A stretch of DNA of 64,000 bases from Clostridiaceae bacterium (GCA_910574345.1 CAJSZV010000007.1:62001-126000); one strand, 5' to 3'. Numbered from the stretch's first letter, positions 35,650-45,372 are shown. The notes: generated from the letters alone by a model not told the origin. Program-made: numbers and translations.

Positions 35650-36711
35650 TCACAATCCCTTCAGATAAGACGTCAAAAACTGATACATTGTTTCCATCTC
35701 TTCGTCTGTTCCTATGGTCACCCTCAGATAATTGTCCAGTCTCGGCACGGCAAAGTACCGCACATAGATCTGTTCCCTCTTAAGAGCCTCAAAGAGCTCC
35801 TTTGCCCCTGCCTTCTCATGGGTCACAAACAAAAAGTTGGTACAGGAATCCGTACAGGAAAATCCCAGTTCCCGAAACCGTATTTTTGCCGCCTCCCTGG
35901 TTCTTACAATATCCGCCACCCTTCTCTCAAAATATTCCCGGTCCTTCACAGCCTCCGTCCCCAGAATAATGGAGGGCTGATTCATGGTGTAAGAATTGTA
36001 GGAGTATTTTACATGTTTAAGAGCCGTGATCAGGGTCTCGCAGCCCATGGCAAAACCAATGCGCATTCCCGCCATGGACCGGGATTTGCTGAAGGTCTGC
36101 ACCACCAGAAGATTCTCATACCGATGGATGAGAGGTACGGCGGACTGGCCTCCAAAATCAACATAAGCCTCGTCTATGATGACCACCACATCCTGGTTGG
36201 CCTTTATGATCTCCTCCACCGCTTTTAAGGGAAGGGCTGTTCCGGTGGGAGCGTTAGGGTTGGCGATTACCACCCCTCCATTGGCCTTTTTATAATCTTC
36301 GGGGTTGATCCGAAAGGCTTCATCAAGCTTTGGAGTCTCGTAAGGAATACGGAAAAGGTCAGCCCACACCGGATAAAAGGAATAGGTCACATCCGGAAAA
36401 AGAATGGGTCTTTCGGAATTAAAAAACGTGAGAAAGGCCATTCCCAGCACATCATCAGACCCTACTCCCACAAAGATCTGTTCTTCTTTCACACCGTAAG
36501 AATCCGCCAGAGCCTCCACAAGCATGTTGGCCGAAGGATCCGGATATTTGCGAAACTGCTCTCCGTTCATCTCCCTCAAAGCCTTCAAAACGCCGGGAGC
36601 TGGCGGATAAGGATTCTCGTTGGTATTCAATTTAATAATCCGGTTTCCCTCAGGCTGTTCTCCCGGCACATAGGGAACTGCTTTCCTGATATACGCTTCC
36701 CATGGTTTCAT
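35650..36711 (-). CDS. hisC: Histidinol-phosphate aminotransferase (or related class I/II PLP aminotransferase)
   Basis: A 353-residue fold-type I PLP enzyme with KLNTNENPYPPAPGVLKAL, the IANPNAPTGTALPL substrate loop, IIDEAYVDFGG and the PLP lysine in TFSKSRSMAGMRIGFA, plus a C-terminal RVTIGTDEEMETMYQFL. These features match HisC, which makes histidinol phosphate. No other his genes are nearby, and HisC-like enzymes of Clostridia also act on tyrosine or phenylalanine, so the substrate is less certain than the family. The start at 36711 follows GGAGGAATTATGT; an in-frame ATG at 36726 lies over the ribosome site. Confidence 0.85.
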   Translation of the reverse strand: MKPWEAYIRKAVPYVPGEQPEGNRIIKLNTNENPYPPAPGVLKALREMNGEQFRKYPDPSANMLVEALADSYGVKEEQIFVGVGSDDVLGMAFLTFFNSERPILFPDVTYSFYPVWADLFRIPYETPKLDEAFRINPEDYKKANGGVVIANPNAPTGTALPLKAVEEIIKANQDVVVIIDEAYVDFGGQSAVPLIHRYENLLVVQTFSKSRSMAGMRIGFAMGCETLITALKHVKYSYNSYTMNQPSIILGTEAVKDREYFERRVADIVRTREAAKIRFRELGFSCTDSCTNFLFVTHEKAGAKELFEALKREQIYVRYFAVPRLDNYLRVTIGTDEEMETMYQFLTSYLKGL

Positions 36712-36734
36712 ACATAATTCCTCCATCTCTCTCT

Positions 36735-38015
36735 TTATCGCCGCCCACTGCTTACATACAGCGCCATAATCCCTGTCACCGCCAGATAAAACCAGGTGGT
36801 GGGGTTGCTGAACCAGGTAGTAAAAAATGACAGCATCATATATACGGCAAACTGCCCATAAAGAAGATACCCTATGGGATTCTTCATCTGATTCAGCCTG
36901 CTTACAAGAATTGCCCCTGCTGCCCCTGCCATGGATGCCAGAAGAAGAACCCCTATGACCCCAAAATCATAATAAGCATCATAAAACAAGGTTACTGTGG
37001 TAAGTTCCGTCTTGGTCACATACAGGGGAAAACTGATCAGATAGGGAAATACAAACTTAAGCCCTGTCAATGCCCACACAGGAAACAGCATGCGTATCCC
37101 AAAAGTATGTCTGGGCAGAGCCGCCACCAAGCAGTCAAAATTCTCATAATTATTGGCAATATAAATGTAGGGCTGTGAGATAAAAATGGGCATACGGCTG
37201 TTTTTCATCTCAAAAATCCCGTTGAGGTAAGTCACATCATGGCTCCTGGCCACTGTCAAAATCACATAAAAGGGAATGAGCAGGACCAAAAGAGCAGGCA
37301 GAATCAGAGGGTTCATTCTCCGCTGATATGCCCCATAGGTAAAACATGCCACAAGTACGGAAAAGACCAGTTGAAACCTGGAGACACACAGAAGAGGAAT
37401 CGCCAGGGATATTACTGCCATGACGATCACCATTACATTACGGTATGGCCGCCTGCTGCCTCCTTCCAGAAAGAAGAGCACGGCCAAAGACGGCACCAGC
37501 ACACAGGACACCGTAAAATAATGGACGCCGCTGATATGAAATTCTGAATATGCATGAGGCACCCCTCTTACAAACAGGGGGACAAAACCCAGGCGCAGGG
37601 CTTCAAAGAGAAATGCGCCAACAGATACCAGGGTCAGCACCTGAATACATATAAAAACGGAGCGTACGTAAGATTTTCTTCTCTGCCTTCTTCTGCCGTG
37701 TCTGTCATTCTCCCCCAGCAGCCGGTATACCGTCTCATAAGCCAGCCAAAAACCTGCAGTCGCCAGGTAAAAGCAAAGCCACGTCACAAAATGCCAGTCA
37801 CTTTGGAGATTGCTCAGTTTCAGGCAGGCTAACGCCTGGCCCCCCACCCAGAAGGCGCAGAACAATCCCCGCAAGTGAACCAAATTGCCAGACTTATGAT
37901 AATCGTTATAATATAGATAACCGGCTGCCACCAGGAGCGCCCCGCCGGAGGCGTAATACCATCCGAAGCGGGCAAGTCCATAGCTGACAGCGTAGCAGAT
38001 ACTATAAACTAACAT
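36735..38015 (-). CDS. O-antigen polymerase-like membrane protein (Wzy family)
   Basis: A 426-residue integral membrane protein with eleven or twelve predicted helices and a large loop between about 250 and 320 (TVARSHDVTYLNGIFEMKNSRMPIF, IANNYENFDCLVAALPRHTFGIRML). The helix pattern and this loop are those of Wzy-type oligosaccharide repeat unit polymerases. It would join glycan repeat units outside the membrane. It is found between ptsI and hisC, not in a visible glycan cluster, so it may act on a product made elsewhere. Confidence 0.65.
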   Translation of the reverse strand: MLVYSICYAVSYGLARFGWYYASGGALLVAAGYLYYNDYHKSGNLVHLRGLFCAFWVGGQALACLKLSNLQSDWHFVTWLCFYLATAGFWLAYETVYRLLGENDRHGRRRQRRKSYVRSVFICIQVLTLVSVGAFLFEALRLGFVPLFVRGVPHAYSEFHISGVHYFTVSCVLVPSLAVLFFLEGGSRRPYRNVMVIVMAVISLAIPLLCVSRFQLVFSVLVACFTYGAYQRRMNPLILPALLVLLIPFYVILTVARSHDVTYLNGIFEMKNSRMPIFISQPYIYIANNYENFDCLVAALPRHTFGIRMLFPVWALTGLKFVFPYLISFPLYVTKTELTTVTLFYDAYYDFGVIGVLLLASMAGAAGAILVSRLNQMKNPIGYLLYGQFAVYMMLSFFTTWFSNPTTWFYLAVTGIMALYVSSGRR

Positions 38016-38035
38016 ACGCCCCTGTCCTTTGTTCT

Positions 38036-39748
38036 TTACTGATTGATGAACTCCTTCATGTAGTCCTCCACCTCTTTTGCGGTAGTGAAGCTCATAGCCT
38101 TGTCAGCCACTGCCTGGAGTTCTTCCCTGCTGTATTCCGTAATCATCTTTCTGGACTTTAAGATGGCGGAAGCGCTCATGCTGAATTCATTAAGACCGAA
38201 TGCCAGCAAAAGAGGAATCATCATGGGATCGCTGGCAGCCTCGCCGCACATGCCTACCATAATGCCGGCTTCCCGCCCGCAGGTAATGATGTTGCGGATG
38301 CTGCGCAGCACTGCCGGGTTAAAGGTGGAATAGAGATAAGAAATCTTCTCATTCCCACGGTCAACAGACATGGTGTACTGGGTTAAGTCATTGGTTCCGA
38401 TACTGAAGAAGTCCACTTCCTTGGCAAATACATCCGCCATAAGGGAGGCTGCCGCAGTCTCCACCATGATGCCCACCTGAATGTCCTTGTTGTAAGCGAT
38501 ACCTTCTGCGTCCAGCTCGCCCTTGATCTCCTCGATCAAAGCCTTGGCTTCACGGATCTCCTCAAGACAGGTGATCATAGGAATCATAATCTTGATCTGA
38601 CCGAAATGGCTGGCACGAAGCAGGGCACGAAGCTGGGGACGGTAAATATCTTCCTTGCGGTCCAGACACAGACGAATAGCGCGGTAGCCCAGGAACGGGT
38701 TCTCGTCTTTTGCAAGACCCATGTAGGGAATCTCCTTATCGCCGCCGATATCCAGGGTACGGATGATAACCGGCTTGCCGGAAAGACCTACGGCCACCTT
38801 CTTATATGCTTCGAACTGCTCTTCCTCCGTAGGCATGGAATTGCGGTCCATGAACAAAAACTCCGTGCGGAACAGGCCCACGCCCTCTCCGTCATACTGA
38901 AGAACCTTTGCCACATCATCGGGATTGCCGATATTGGCAACCAGTTCAATATGTTCTCCGTCCTTTGTCATCGTAGGCATACCGATGTAGCGCTCCAGTT
39001 CCTTCTTCTCCTGAAGGAATGCATTTCTCTTGGCAGCATATACTTCCGTCTCAATATCCGTGGGATTCACAATCACAACGCCCTCGCTGCCGTCCAGAAC
39101 AATGGAATCGCCGTCCTTTATGTGATCCAGTACATTGCTCACTGCCACGACTGCCGGAATCTCCAAAGCCCTTGCAAGAATTGCGCTGTGGGAGGTCTTG
39201 CCCCCAAGCTCCGTCACAATGCCTGTCACGTTAGCCGGATTAATGCCTGCTGTCATAGACGGTGTCAGATCCTTTGCCACGATAACGCTGCCCTCCGGAA
39301 GAGAAGCGATATCCACCGGCTTGATCCCCTGCAGTACCTGCTGCATTCTTGTCTTAATGTCTCTCATATCTGTAGCCCGCTGCTGCATCAGTTCATCATC
39401 CATAGATGCGAACATATCCGCATAAGTGGTGCAGGTAGTCTCGATGGCGTACTCGCTGCAGATGCTGTCTCTCTTGATAGCCTCCTCAATCTCCCCCGTA
39501 AGCATAGGATCTGCAAGAAGCATCAGATGTCCGTTCATAATCTCCGCCTCTTTCTCGCCTACTTTGGTGGCCAGATCATCCCGCAATACCGTTGTCTGCG
39601 CTACCGTATCTGCCAGTGCCCCCCTGAAACGCTGAACTTCCGTCTCCACACTTGCCACTTTGTCCGGGCGGATCACCATCTCCACTTCCTTGATAACCGC
39701 CGCCTTGCCGATACCAATACCTGCTGATGCATTTGTTCCCTTAAACAT
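38036..39748 (-). CDS. ptsI: Phosphoenolpyruvate--protein phosphotransferase (Enzyme I)
   Basis: A 570-residue Enzyme I: N-terminal HPr-binding domain, phospho-histidine in GGKTSHSAILARALEIPAVV (His187), the PEP-binding RTLDIGGDKEIPYMG and EGVGLFRTEFLFMDR, and the C-terminal IGTNDLTQYTMSVDRGNEKISYLY motif. It takes the phosphate from PEP and passes it to HPr, the first step of all PTS sugar uptake. The HPr gene lies 29 bp upstream, so the two general PTS proteins form one unit here. Confidence 0.96.
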   Translation of the reverse strand: MFKGTNASAGIGIGKAAVIKEVEMVIRPDKVASVETEVQRFRGALADTVAQTTVLRDDLATKVGEKEAEIMNGHLMLLADPMLTGEIEEAIKRDSICSEYAIETTCTTYADMFASMDDELMQQRATDMRDIKTRMQQVLQGIKPVDIASLPEGSVIVAKDLTPSMTAGINPANVTGIVTELGGKTSHSAILARALEIPAVVAVSNVLDHIKDGDSIVLDGSEGVVIVNPTDIETEVYAAKRNAFLQEKKELERYIGMPTMTKDGEHIELVANIGNPDDVAKVLQYDGEGVGLFRTEFLFMDRNSMPTEEEQFEAYKKVAVGLSGKPVIIRTLDIGGDKEIPYMGLAKDENPFLGYRAIRLCLDRKEDIYRPQLRALLRASHFGQIKIMIPMITCLEEIREAKALIEEIKGELDAEGIAYNKDIQVGIMVETAAASLMADVFAKEVDFFSIGTNDLTQYTMSVDRGNEKISYLYSTFNPAVLRSIRNIITCGREAGIMVGMCGEAASDPMMIPLLLAFGLNEFSMSASAILKSRKMITEYSREELQAVADKAMSFTTAKEVEDYMKEFINQ

Positions 39749-39777
39749 AATGCGTCCCCTCCTTGAATTTGATTGGA

Positions 39778-40041
39778 TTATTCTCCCAGGCCGTCTGAAA
39801 CGACCTTAATCATGGAATCCAGCGCCTCCTGCTCATCCTCTCCCTCGCAGATAAATTCAATCTCGTCGCCGCTTTTCACACATGCCCCAAGAACACTTAA
39901 GACACTCTTGGCATTGGCCGTCGTGCTTTCTGTCTGAAACTGAATTCTGGACTTATAAAGAATCGCTTTATTACAAAGAACCCCTGCCGGTCTCAGGTGC
40001 AGTCCGGTCAGATTCCTGATTACAACTTTTGCTCTTACCAT
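39778..40041 (-). CDS. ptsH: HPr family phosphocarrier protein
   Basis: An 87-residue protein with TGLHLRPA (His15, the phosphate carrier) and NAKSVLSVL (Ser46, the site of HPr kinase control in Firmicutes). The start at 40041 is preceded by GAAAGAGGTAAAGGT; the frame is open for a further 58 codons upstream but that part lies in the 3' end of the cdaR gene. The stretch NAKSVLSV and the variant at 51-55 differ somewhat from the usual NAKSIMGVM, so a Crh-like side role cannot be excluded, but His15 argues for true HPr. Confidence 0.92.
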   Translation of the reverse strand: MVRAKVVIRNLTGLHLRPAGVLCNKAILYKSRIQFQTESTTANAKSVLSVLGACVKSGDEIEFICEGEDEQEALDSMIKVVSDGLGE

Positions 40042-40057
40042 ACCTTTACCTCTTTCG

Positions 40058-41377
40058 TCAACCCTGTGCGCTTGTCTCTTCCGTTTCCGTTTCCGCTTCC
40101 GTCTCTCCCTCTTCACTCTCTCCTGGACCTGCATTGGGATCCTCAATGTGAACAGAAAGCAAATCCGATTCAAGGATCTCAAAACCGTCCGCAAGATCAA
40201 TGACGACTTCCACACTGTAATATCCGGGGCCCATACCTGTCACGTCCGCCCGGCCTGTCAGCGCCCCCACATCCAGACGCTCCAGATCCTCCGGCAGTCC
40301 CCGTATCCAGACAGCGATCTCATCCTCTTCAAAATTATATTCATAATCCTGTGACGCACCCACAAGTTCCAGCTTTTGTACCTTTAATGTAACCATCTGT
40401 TCCGCCAGCGGTTCCACTTTCAGCACAATCATAGCGGTCTGAGCAGAGAAGGCAGCCATGCTTATATTATCAGGCAAAAGTTCATTTAAGTCAACCTCTA
40501 CCGTCACATCTGATGTGGCCCCTTCGATATTCAGCAGTTCTCCCGGAACAACAATGGTTCCAAGGGATGCCAGAACCGATCTCATACCCTCCACGGACAC
40601 AGTGCGCACATCACTTTCCACGCCTGTAAAGCGGTAGCCCTCCGCCACCTCTCCGCTGACCTGGAAATCAAGGCTCAGTTCCTTTACCTTTAAGATGCTG
40701 ACCTGATACTCTACTTCACTGCGGTTTAAGGTAATGTCATTTCCAAGATCATCCAGTTCATTGCCGTTGGCATCATACAAAATCACTCTGCTGCTTCCTG
40801 AGGTGTCGGAATCCGCGCCGGATGTATCAATCTCCACTCCCACGGAACTGATCTGTCCCACCACGGACACCGCTCCCGTCACATAGACATATTCCGGCCT
40901 GACAAGCACATTGCCCACTGCGTAACCGTCTTCCGGCTTCCCGTTTACGTGGGGAACCACCTCGAATTTCTTTCGCTGCAGTTCTTCCGTCTGAATCCGG
41001 ACCACGCCCGGCTTCACTGTCACACCGCCCTCAATAAGGCTTCTGGCATCGCGGTCTATCACCTCCACAGTCACTGGAATGGAACCGGTCACATCGTACA
41101 GATTAGCCAGGTCCGCGTATGCATAGAAATCACTGGCTGAGACCTTATAGCGGTCCCTTGTCCTTACCTCGTAAGTAACGGTAACCGTCTTTTTCCCTAC
41201 CATGTCATAAGTCAGATTGGCTTTGCTCAATATATCTTCATTGATCATCTCTACGGGGACTTCCTCGGAGTCCACCACCAGGGGATTGACCACATTGACC
41301 ACCATAAACCACGCAAAGATAGCCAGGGTGATGGACAGAAACTTAAGCCCCAGATTATTTGTCAGTTTTTCTTTCAT
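40058..41377 (-). CDS. cdaR: YbbR-domain protein CdaR, regulator of diadenylate cyclase
   Basis: A 439-residue protein with one N-terminal membrane anchor (LGLKFLSITLAIFAWFMVVNVVN) and repeated YbbR beta domains outside the cell (for example VPVEMINED, PVTVEVIDRD, VTLKVQKLEL). It ends in a Glu/Thr-rich tail (ESEEGETEAETETEETSAQG). CdaR binds and controls the membrane cyclase CdaA, whose gene overlaps its start by 23 nt. The extracellular tail might sense the wall, which is inference. Confidence 0.9.
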   Translation of the reverse strand: MKEKLTNNLGLKFLSITLAIFAWFMVVNVVNPLVVDSEEVPVEMINEDILSKANLTYDMVGKKTVTVTYEVRTRDRYKVSASDFYAYADLANLYDVTGSIPVTVEVIDRDARSLIEGGVTVKPGVVRIQTEELQRKKFEVVPHVNGKPEDGYAVGNVLVRPEYVYVTGAVSVVGQISSVGVEIDTSGADSDTSGSSRVILYDANGNELDDLGNDITLNRSEVEYQVSILKVKELSLDFQVSGEVAEGYRFTGVESDVRTVSVEGMRSVLASLGTIVVPGELLNIEGATSDVTVEVDLNELLPDNISMAAFSAQTAMIVLKVEPLAEQMVTLKVQKLELVGASQDYEYNFEEDEIAVWIRGLPEDLERLDVGALTGRADVTGMGPGYYSVEVVIDLADGFEILESDLLSVHIEDPNAGPGESEEGETEAETETEETSAQG

Positions 41378-42227
41378 CTCTCAGCCTTCCCTTCCATATC
41401 TTGAACCGGCCTGCAGATTCCGCCTGCACAAAAAGCGCACCCAGTTCCCTGCTTAGAGATTCAGCGTCATTTACCTTTCTCAGATTACCGTGGTCCGCCA
41501 CCGACACACGGCCTGTCTCTTCGGATACCACGATAGTCAGGCTGTCCGTCACCTCGCTGATCCCCACGGCGGCGCGGTGCCTGGTTCCAAGAGCCTTGTT
41601 GATGCTTCCGTCGTCAGAGAGAGGAAGATAGCAGGTGGCCGCCACCACCCGGTTCCCGCTGATCACCACGGCCCCGTCATGCAAAGGCGTATTATGCTCG
41701 AATATATTGATTAACAACTGGCTGGTCACAATGCCGTCAATCTCGATTCCTGTACGCTCTATATCCTTTAAGGAAGCGCTTCTCTCGATGACCATAAGAG
41801 CTCCTGTTTTTACCTTGGCCATCTCAAAAGACGCACGCACCAGTTCACTCACTGTCTTTTCCGTAAATTCATTATTGGCCTTTCCATCATCAAAGGGCAG
41901 CAGCATACTGGCCAGATTCTTGCTTCCCAGCTGCTCAAGGGCCCTCCTTAACTCCGGCTGGAAGATGATCACCAAAGCAGTCGTCGCCACCAGGGCAGTC
42001 TTCTCCAGTATCCACATGATGGTATCCAGTTTTAATATATACGTGAATATGGCAAATCCCAGAATCAGGACAATTCCCCGAAGGAGCGTCCATGCTTTGG
42101 TATTCTTTATCCATAACAAGATCTCGTAGATCAGGAATGCAATAATAATGATCTCCACGATATTCATATAGGTTATCTTCGGTAAAAAAGACATCCAGCT
42201 GCGAAACATTGTCATGATATCTGCCAT
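41355..42227 (-). CDS. cdaA: Diadenylate cyclase CdaA
   Basis: A 290-residue enzyme with three N-terminal membrane helices (about 20-85) and a DAC domain with NTPLHDGAVVISGNRVVAA (DGA motif) and LGTRHRAAVGISEVTD (RHR motif), the two catalytic signatures. It makes cyclic di-AMP from two ATP. The ATG at 42227 has GGGAGGTGAGAAT just upstream; a TTG at 42248 in the same frame is unlikely. It is followed by cdaR, then HPr and Enzyme I, so c-di-AMP and general PTS genes may be transcribed together. In many Firmicutes glmM follows; here it does not. Confidence 0.95.
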   Translation of the reverse strand: MADIMTMFRSWMSFLPKITYMNIVEIIIIAFLIYEILLWIKNTKAWTLLRGIVLILGFAIFTYILKLDTIMWILEKTALVATTALVIIFQPELRRALEQLGSKNLASMLLPFDDGKANNEFTEKTVSELVRASFEMAKVKTGALMVIERSASLKDIERTGIEIDGIVTSQLLINIFEHNTPLHDGAVVISGNRVVAATCYLPLSDDGSINKALGTRHRAAVGISEVTDSLTIVVSEETGRVSVADHGNLRKVNDAESLSRELGALFVQAESAGRFKIWKGRLRDERKTDK

Positions 42228-42327
42228 ATTCTCACCTCCCTTATTCAATCTGACGGCGTCTCTCAGGACGCATCCGGCTGCGAAACCTCCGTTTCACAGG
42301 TCTTCTTCCCGGTATATAGGCATACTC

Positions 42328-43287
42328 CTATCTCTCGTACATATCCCTGCTTCTTTTTTTCTTGGCCGCACTGATCTTCTGCACTTTTACATCCGGTGCG
42401 GAAACCGTGATCTTGGGAACCGCCTTTACATAGTAATAATAGTCGTCATCCTGAAACTGCAGGTACTCGGTTCTGCTGTAATCCACCGCAAAAACCATAA
42501 AATTATAGATAAATGCCAGCCCTGTGGAGACCACAGTCCCCACCAGCAGTTCCACAATGGGCACCGGTACGTCAAACACAAAATTGCCTATAAAAATCAC
42601 GCCCAGCTGCACCAGGGCTCCCGATACGATGGCAAGATGCCACGCATAATCCACAGACAGCATCCGAATCAGATATACAACCACAATCCCTACCGCACAG
42701 GCAGTGATCATCAGCATCATCAGATTGTTGGACATCATGTTCCTCATAACCTGTACATATCTCTGGATCATATCCAGAGAGGCATCATTGGTCAAAACCC
42801 CTGCATTCTGTTTCACATACTGAATGATATAATAGATGAACACACCGCATCCCACAGGGATCACACTTGTAAGTCCTCCTGACAGTCCCACTAAAAGAGG
42901 GATGGCATAGGGTATCCTTAAGTGGCAGAAAACCGGCGTCAGAAGGAGCAGATAGCTGTCCCCGGGCTGAAATCCATAGTAAAGAATGGCCAGCATAAGA
43001 AGGAGCACTGCCAAAATCAGCGTCATCTCCAGGGAAACGCTGCTGATATGGGCAAGCAAAAGGAGCCCCGCCAAAAATGATATGATACCGTAGGGCATAA
43101 AAGAACATATCACCCCTAAAATCAGGGGAAGCACCGGATTCTTCAGCTTGTCCATATATCCCACATTGCCGTTCAGCAGATAAAAAGACGCCAAACTCAA
43201 GGCAAACTTCATGAGAGGAATCAGGTACGCGTCATATTTCCCATAAAAGGACCTCAACTTCTCCCTGAACACCAACAGTCCCATCAT
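42328..43287 (-). CDS. Polytopic membrane protein of unknown function
   Basis: A 319-residue membrane protein with about eight helices and a basic C-terminal tail (KVQKISAAKKKRSRDMYER) that follows an Asp/Tyr-rich patch (FQDDDYYYYVKAVPKI). I do not recognise a named family, though proteins like it seem common in Lachnospiraceae next to cdaA. It overlaps the small membrane protein gene by 4 nt (ATGA) and ends 100 bp before cdaA. A role in the envelope or in c-di-AMP control is only suggested by position. Confidence 0.55.
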   Translation of the reverse strand: MMGLLVFREKLRSFYGKYDAYLIPLMKFALSLASFYLLNGNVGYMDKLKNPVLPLILGVICSFMPYGIISFLAGLLLLAHISSVSLEMTLILAVLLLMLAILYYGFQPGDSYLLLLTPVFCHLRIPYAIPLLVGLSGGLTSVIPVGCGVFIYYIIQYVKQNAGVLTNDASLDMIQRYVQVMRNMMSNNLMMLMITACAVGIVVVYLIRMLSVDYAWHLAIVSGALVQLGVIFIGNFVFDVPVPIVELLVGTVVSTGLAFIYNFMVFAVDYSRTEYLQFQDDDYYYYVKAVPKITVSAPDVKVQKISAAKKKRSRDMYER

Positions 43288-43703
43288 AGTTTTTTACCTC
43301 CATGCCCCAGTTTGCCCTGCAGATCATAGCGCTTCTCCAGCCTCTTAAGCTTTGCCACATAGACTTTCATCCCCCGCTTGGCATACTCATATCGTCTCCA
43401 GTATACCACAAAGGTAATCAAAAGATAGGCCAGAAGGCAGACGATGTAGGCGGCTACATACCACACTGCAAACTCCGGGAGTACACTAAAATCAACAGTA
43501 TTGAACAGATCCTCCGCCTTATAAAGCACTGCCAGAACCGTTCCCATGATCCAGCAGAACGTAAATCCCACAAAGGCCCTTAAAATATACTGTCCAATAT
43601 AATCGCTTCGAAAGAACCGGTTCATCAAAAAAACCCGCTTCCCCTCCCGCTTCTCAAACATCCCAATACTGGTCATCAGCTTAATCTTCTCTTCATTCAG
43701 CAT
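43284..43703 (-). CDS. Small membrane protein of unknown function
   Basis: A 139-residue protein with two hydrophobic segments (about 45-65 and 80-102) between basic regions; the N-terminus (MLNEEKIKLMTSIGMFEKREGKRVF) and the C-terminus (RRYEYAKRGMKVYVAKLKRLEKRYDL) should be cytoplasmic. The ATG at 43703 has GGTGAG before it; a GTG at 43712 is an alternative. First gene of the operon that runs through cdaA, and coupled to the next gene by ATGA. Confidence 0.55.
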   Translation of the reverse strand: MLNEEKIKLMTSIGMFEKREGKRVFLMNRFFRSDYIGQYILRAFVGFTFCWIMGTVLAVLYKAEDLFNTVDFSVLPEFAVWYVAAYIVCLLAYLLITFVVYWRRYEYAKRGMKVYVAKLKRLEKRYDLQGKLGHGGKKL

Positions 43704-43758
43704 AAATCTCACCGTCCCGTATCAGTTGATTCTATAGAAAATCAAAACATATCACTTT

Positions 43759-43787
43759 AGTATAGCACAAAAAATTCCTGGTGGCAA
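43759..43787 (-). promoter_or_regulatory. Promoter of the membrane protein-cdaA-cdaR operon
   Basis: Minus-strand TTGCCA (43787-43782), a 17-bp spacer and TATACT (43764-43759), a good sigma-A promoter 56 bp before the first start codon. Confidence 0.65.
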
Positions 43788-43831
43788 TGATCAGTGCTGA
43801 AATTCATATTTGTCAAGCGTTCTCCCGCATC

Positions 43832-45143
43832 TCAGTCTAAATTTCCCGGAAACACTGCCCTAAGTCCCATTTTTCGCAAATCATCCAAATACTCTATTAC
43901 ATCCCCGGCATTATATTCGGAATGTACCGTCTCGTCCCTCTGCTCCAACAGTGTCTGTTCAAGCAGTGCGTATTCAAATTCAAGAGATGTATCAAAAACA
44001 CCAAGATCATCTGTGTTGATGCATACCTGAAGCTGAGGACAGTCCTCATGCTTCGTGTCCTTTAGTTTACGGTTGTTAAATCTAAAAACAGGGTGATGTT
44101 CATATCTTTGAAATGTTCCGATAAGAACGTTTGACGAAGGATTGCATTCAATAACAATCCTTTTTCCTTCGATATATCGCCCAAGTGCATCCTGGGCCTG
44201 AACCATTAACCGAATGTAGCCTTTGGTAACCTCATATGTAATGACCTGCTGTCCGCAAATACCCTCAGCAGCGCCATAATGATAGTAGTAATACAAGCCG
44301 GAGACACATTCCCGCTTTCGATATTGCACAAGTTTACGGTTTTGATAATACAGAAAATTCTGAAATCCGGTCTGACCATTTGCCTGTATCATTTCACTTT
44401 TGAAATTGGTTTTCAACAGCAGATAGAGATAGAACAACTCCATCTCAAAAGAGGAAAAACCATCCGGTTTTATGCTCTCCAATGTGCACTGATACAACAA
44501 ATAACGCTCACCTGCCAACACCCTGGCGTGAGAACCGGCACAGTGCTGAAGCAGCTGCTCATCCATTACATAATCCAGGCAAAAGGCAGTTCCATCGGGA
44601 TAATCCAGATAACATCCTTTCACGGCCTTCAGACAGTCAACCACATCACAAAGGCTTTTTTTCAAAGAAAACGCACCTATGTATTCTTCTCTGAAAGCCC
44701 GCTCCCCACTGAACTTCTCCAAATGTTCCGAATTCAAACCAGTACTGAATTCATCGTGATGTACAGCCCGGAACAGGATTGTCCGAATCAGGGCCGCCAG
44801 TTCTAACTGCTCATATAAAGTCAAGCTGTTATCTTCTTTCCCCCGGCTTATTCTATAATGGAAATTATTCCCACAGGAAACCATCCGGGGCCGCTGTCTG
44901 TCTTTCCCAGCGGCTTTTCCTCTTACTCAGCTGACTGTAGAACATTCTCTGTTCATTCTCGGAATAACCGTCAAGGGAAGATTCCGCAAAATCCACAAAC
45001 AGCTTTTCCCTGTTTTGAGCCAAAGCTTTCTCTGTCAATACTGCCCCCGACTCCCCTGTTATGCGTTGTTTTAAACCATGCAGTACCCGCTCAGGAGATA
45101 TCTGGCGATAGAGAATATCAAGTATTTTGCCCTCCGTATCCAT
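43832..45143 (-). pseudogene. Remnant of an adenosine deaminase-like gene (RdrB-like)
   Basis: Two reading frames together make a broken protein. The first (45143-44865) begins MDTEGKILDILYRQ and ends at a stop after PDGFLWE. The second, in another frame (44884-43832), runs ELAALIRTILFRAVHH ... ELFYLYLLLKTNFKSEMIQANG ... IVIECNPSSNVLIG ... VCINTDDLGVFDTSLEFEYALL. The last two motifs are those of the C-terminal half of the adenosine deaminase family. The N-terminal metal-binding H-x-H is not found; NNFHYRIS near the join may be what is left of it. Because it follows and overlaps an ATPase-like remnant, I suggest an RdrB homologue of the RADAR phage-defence system. The frame change at 44865-44884 and the short length argue that it is dead. 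Confidence 0.6.
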
Positions 45144-45352
45144 CTTTTGTTTCCACATCCTTATTCTTCTGCTTCCCATAGAGCATCCGTCCTGCTGTAT
45201 CCCAGGAGGTATCCAATAACTCATTTAAGCTTTCCATGATTGCCTTAAAGTTCTCACTGTTTGTCACATTTCCATCATCATTATATTCCGGTTCAAAGGA
45301 TATCAGCTCACTTAGTTCTTCCCTGATCTCATCAGCTAAGGGCACATCATTT

Positions 45353-45372
45353 AAGTTCAAATAAGTTCAAAT
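45353..45372. repeat. 10-bp tandem duplication that breaks the reading frame
   Basis: AAGTTCAAAT occurs twice in direct succession (45353-45362 and 45363-45372). With one copy removed, the ATPase-like remnant reads through (KVEAYLNLNDVPLADEIREE); with two copies it meets a TGA at once. A direct record of replication slippage. Confidence 0.9.

Noticed and set aside
38606-39727. 373-codon plus-strand open frame opposite ptsI
   Set aside because: Antisense shadow of a well-supported Enzyme I gene, rich in His and Cys from reversed codons, without start signals.
40042-40215. N-terminal extension of HPr with an Arg/Lys-rich stretch
   Set aside because: It overlaps the end of cdaR in another frame, and the canonical HPr start at 40041 has a good ribosome site and puts His15 and Ser46 at the standard numbers.
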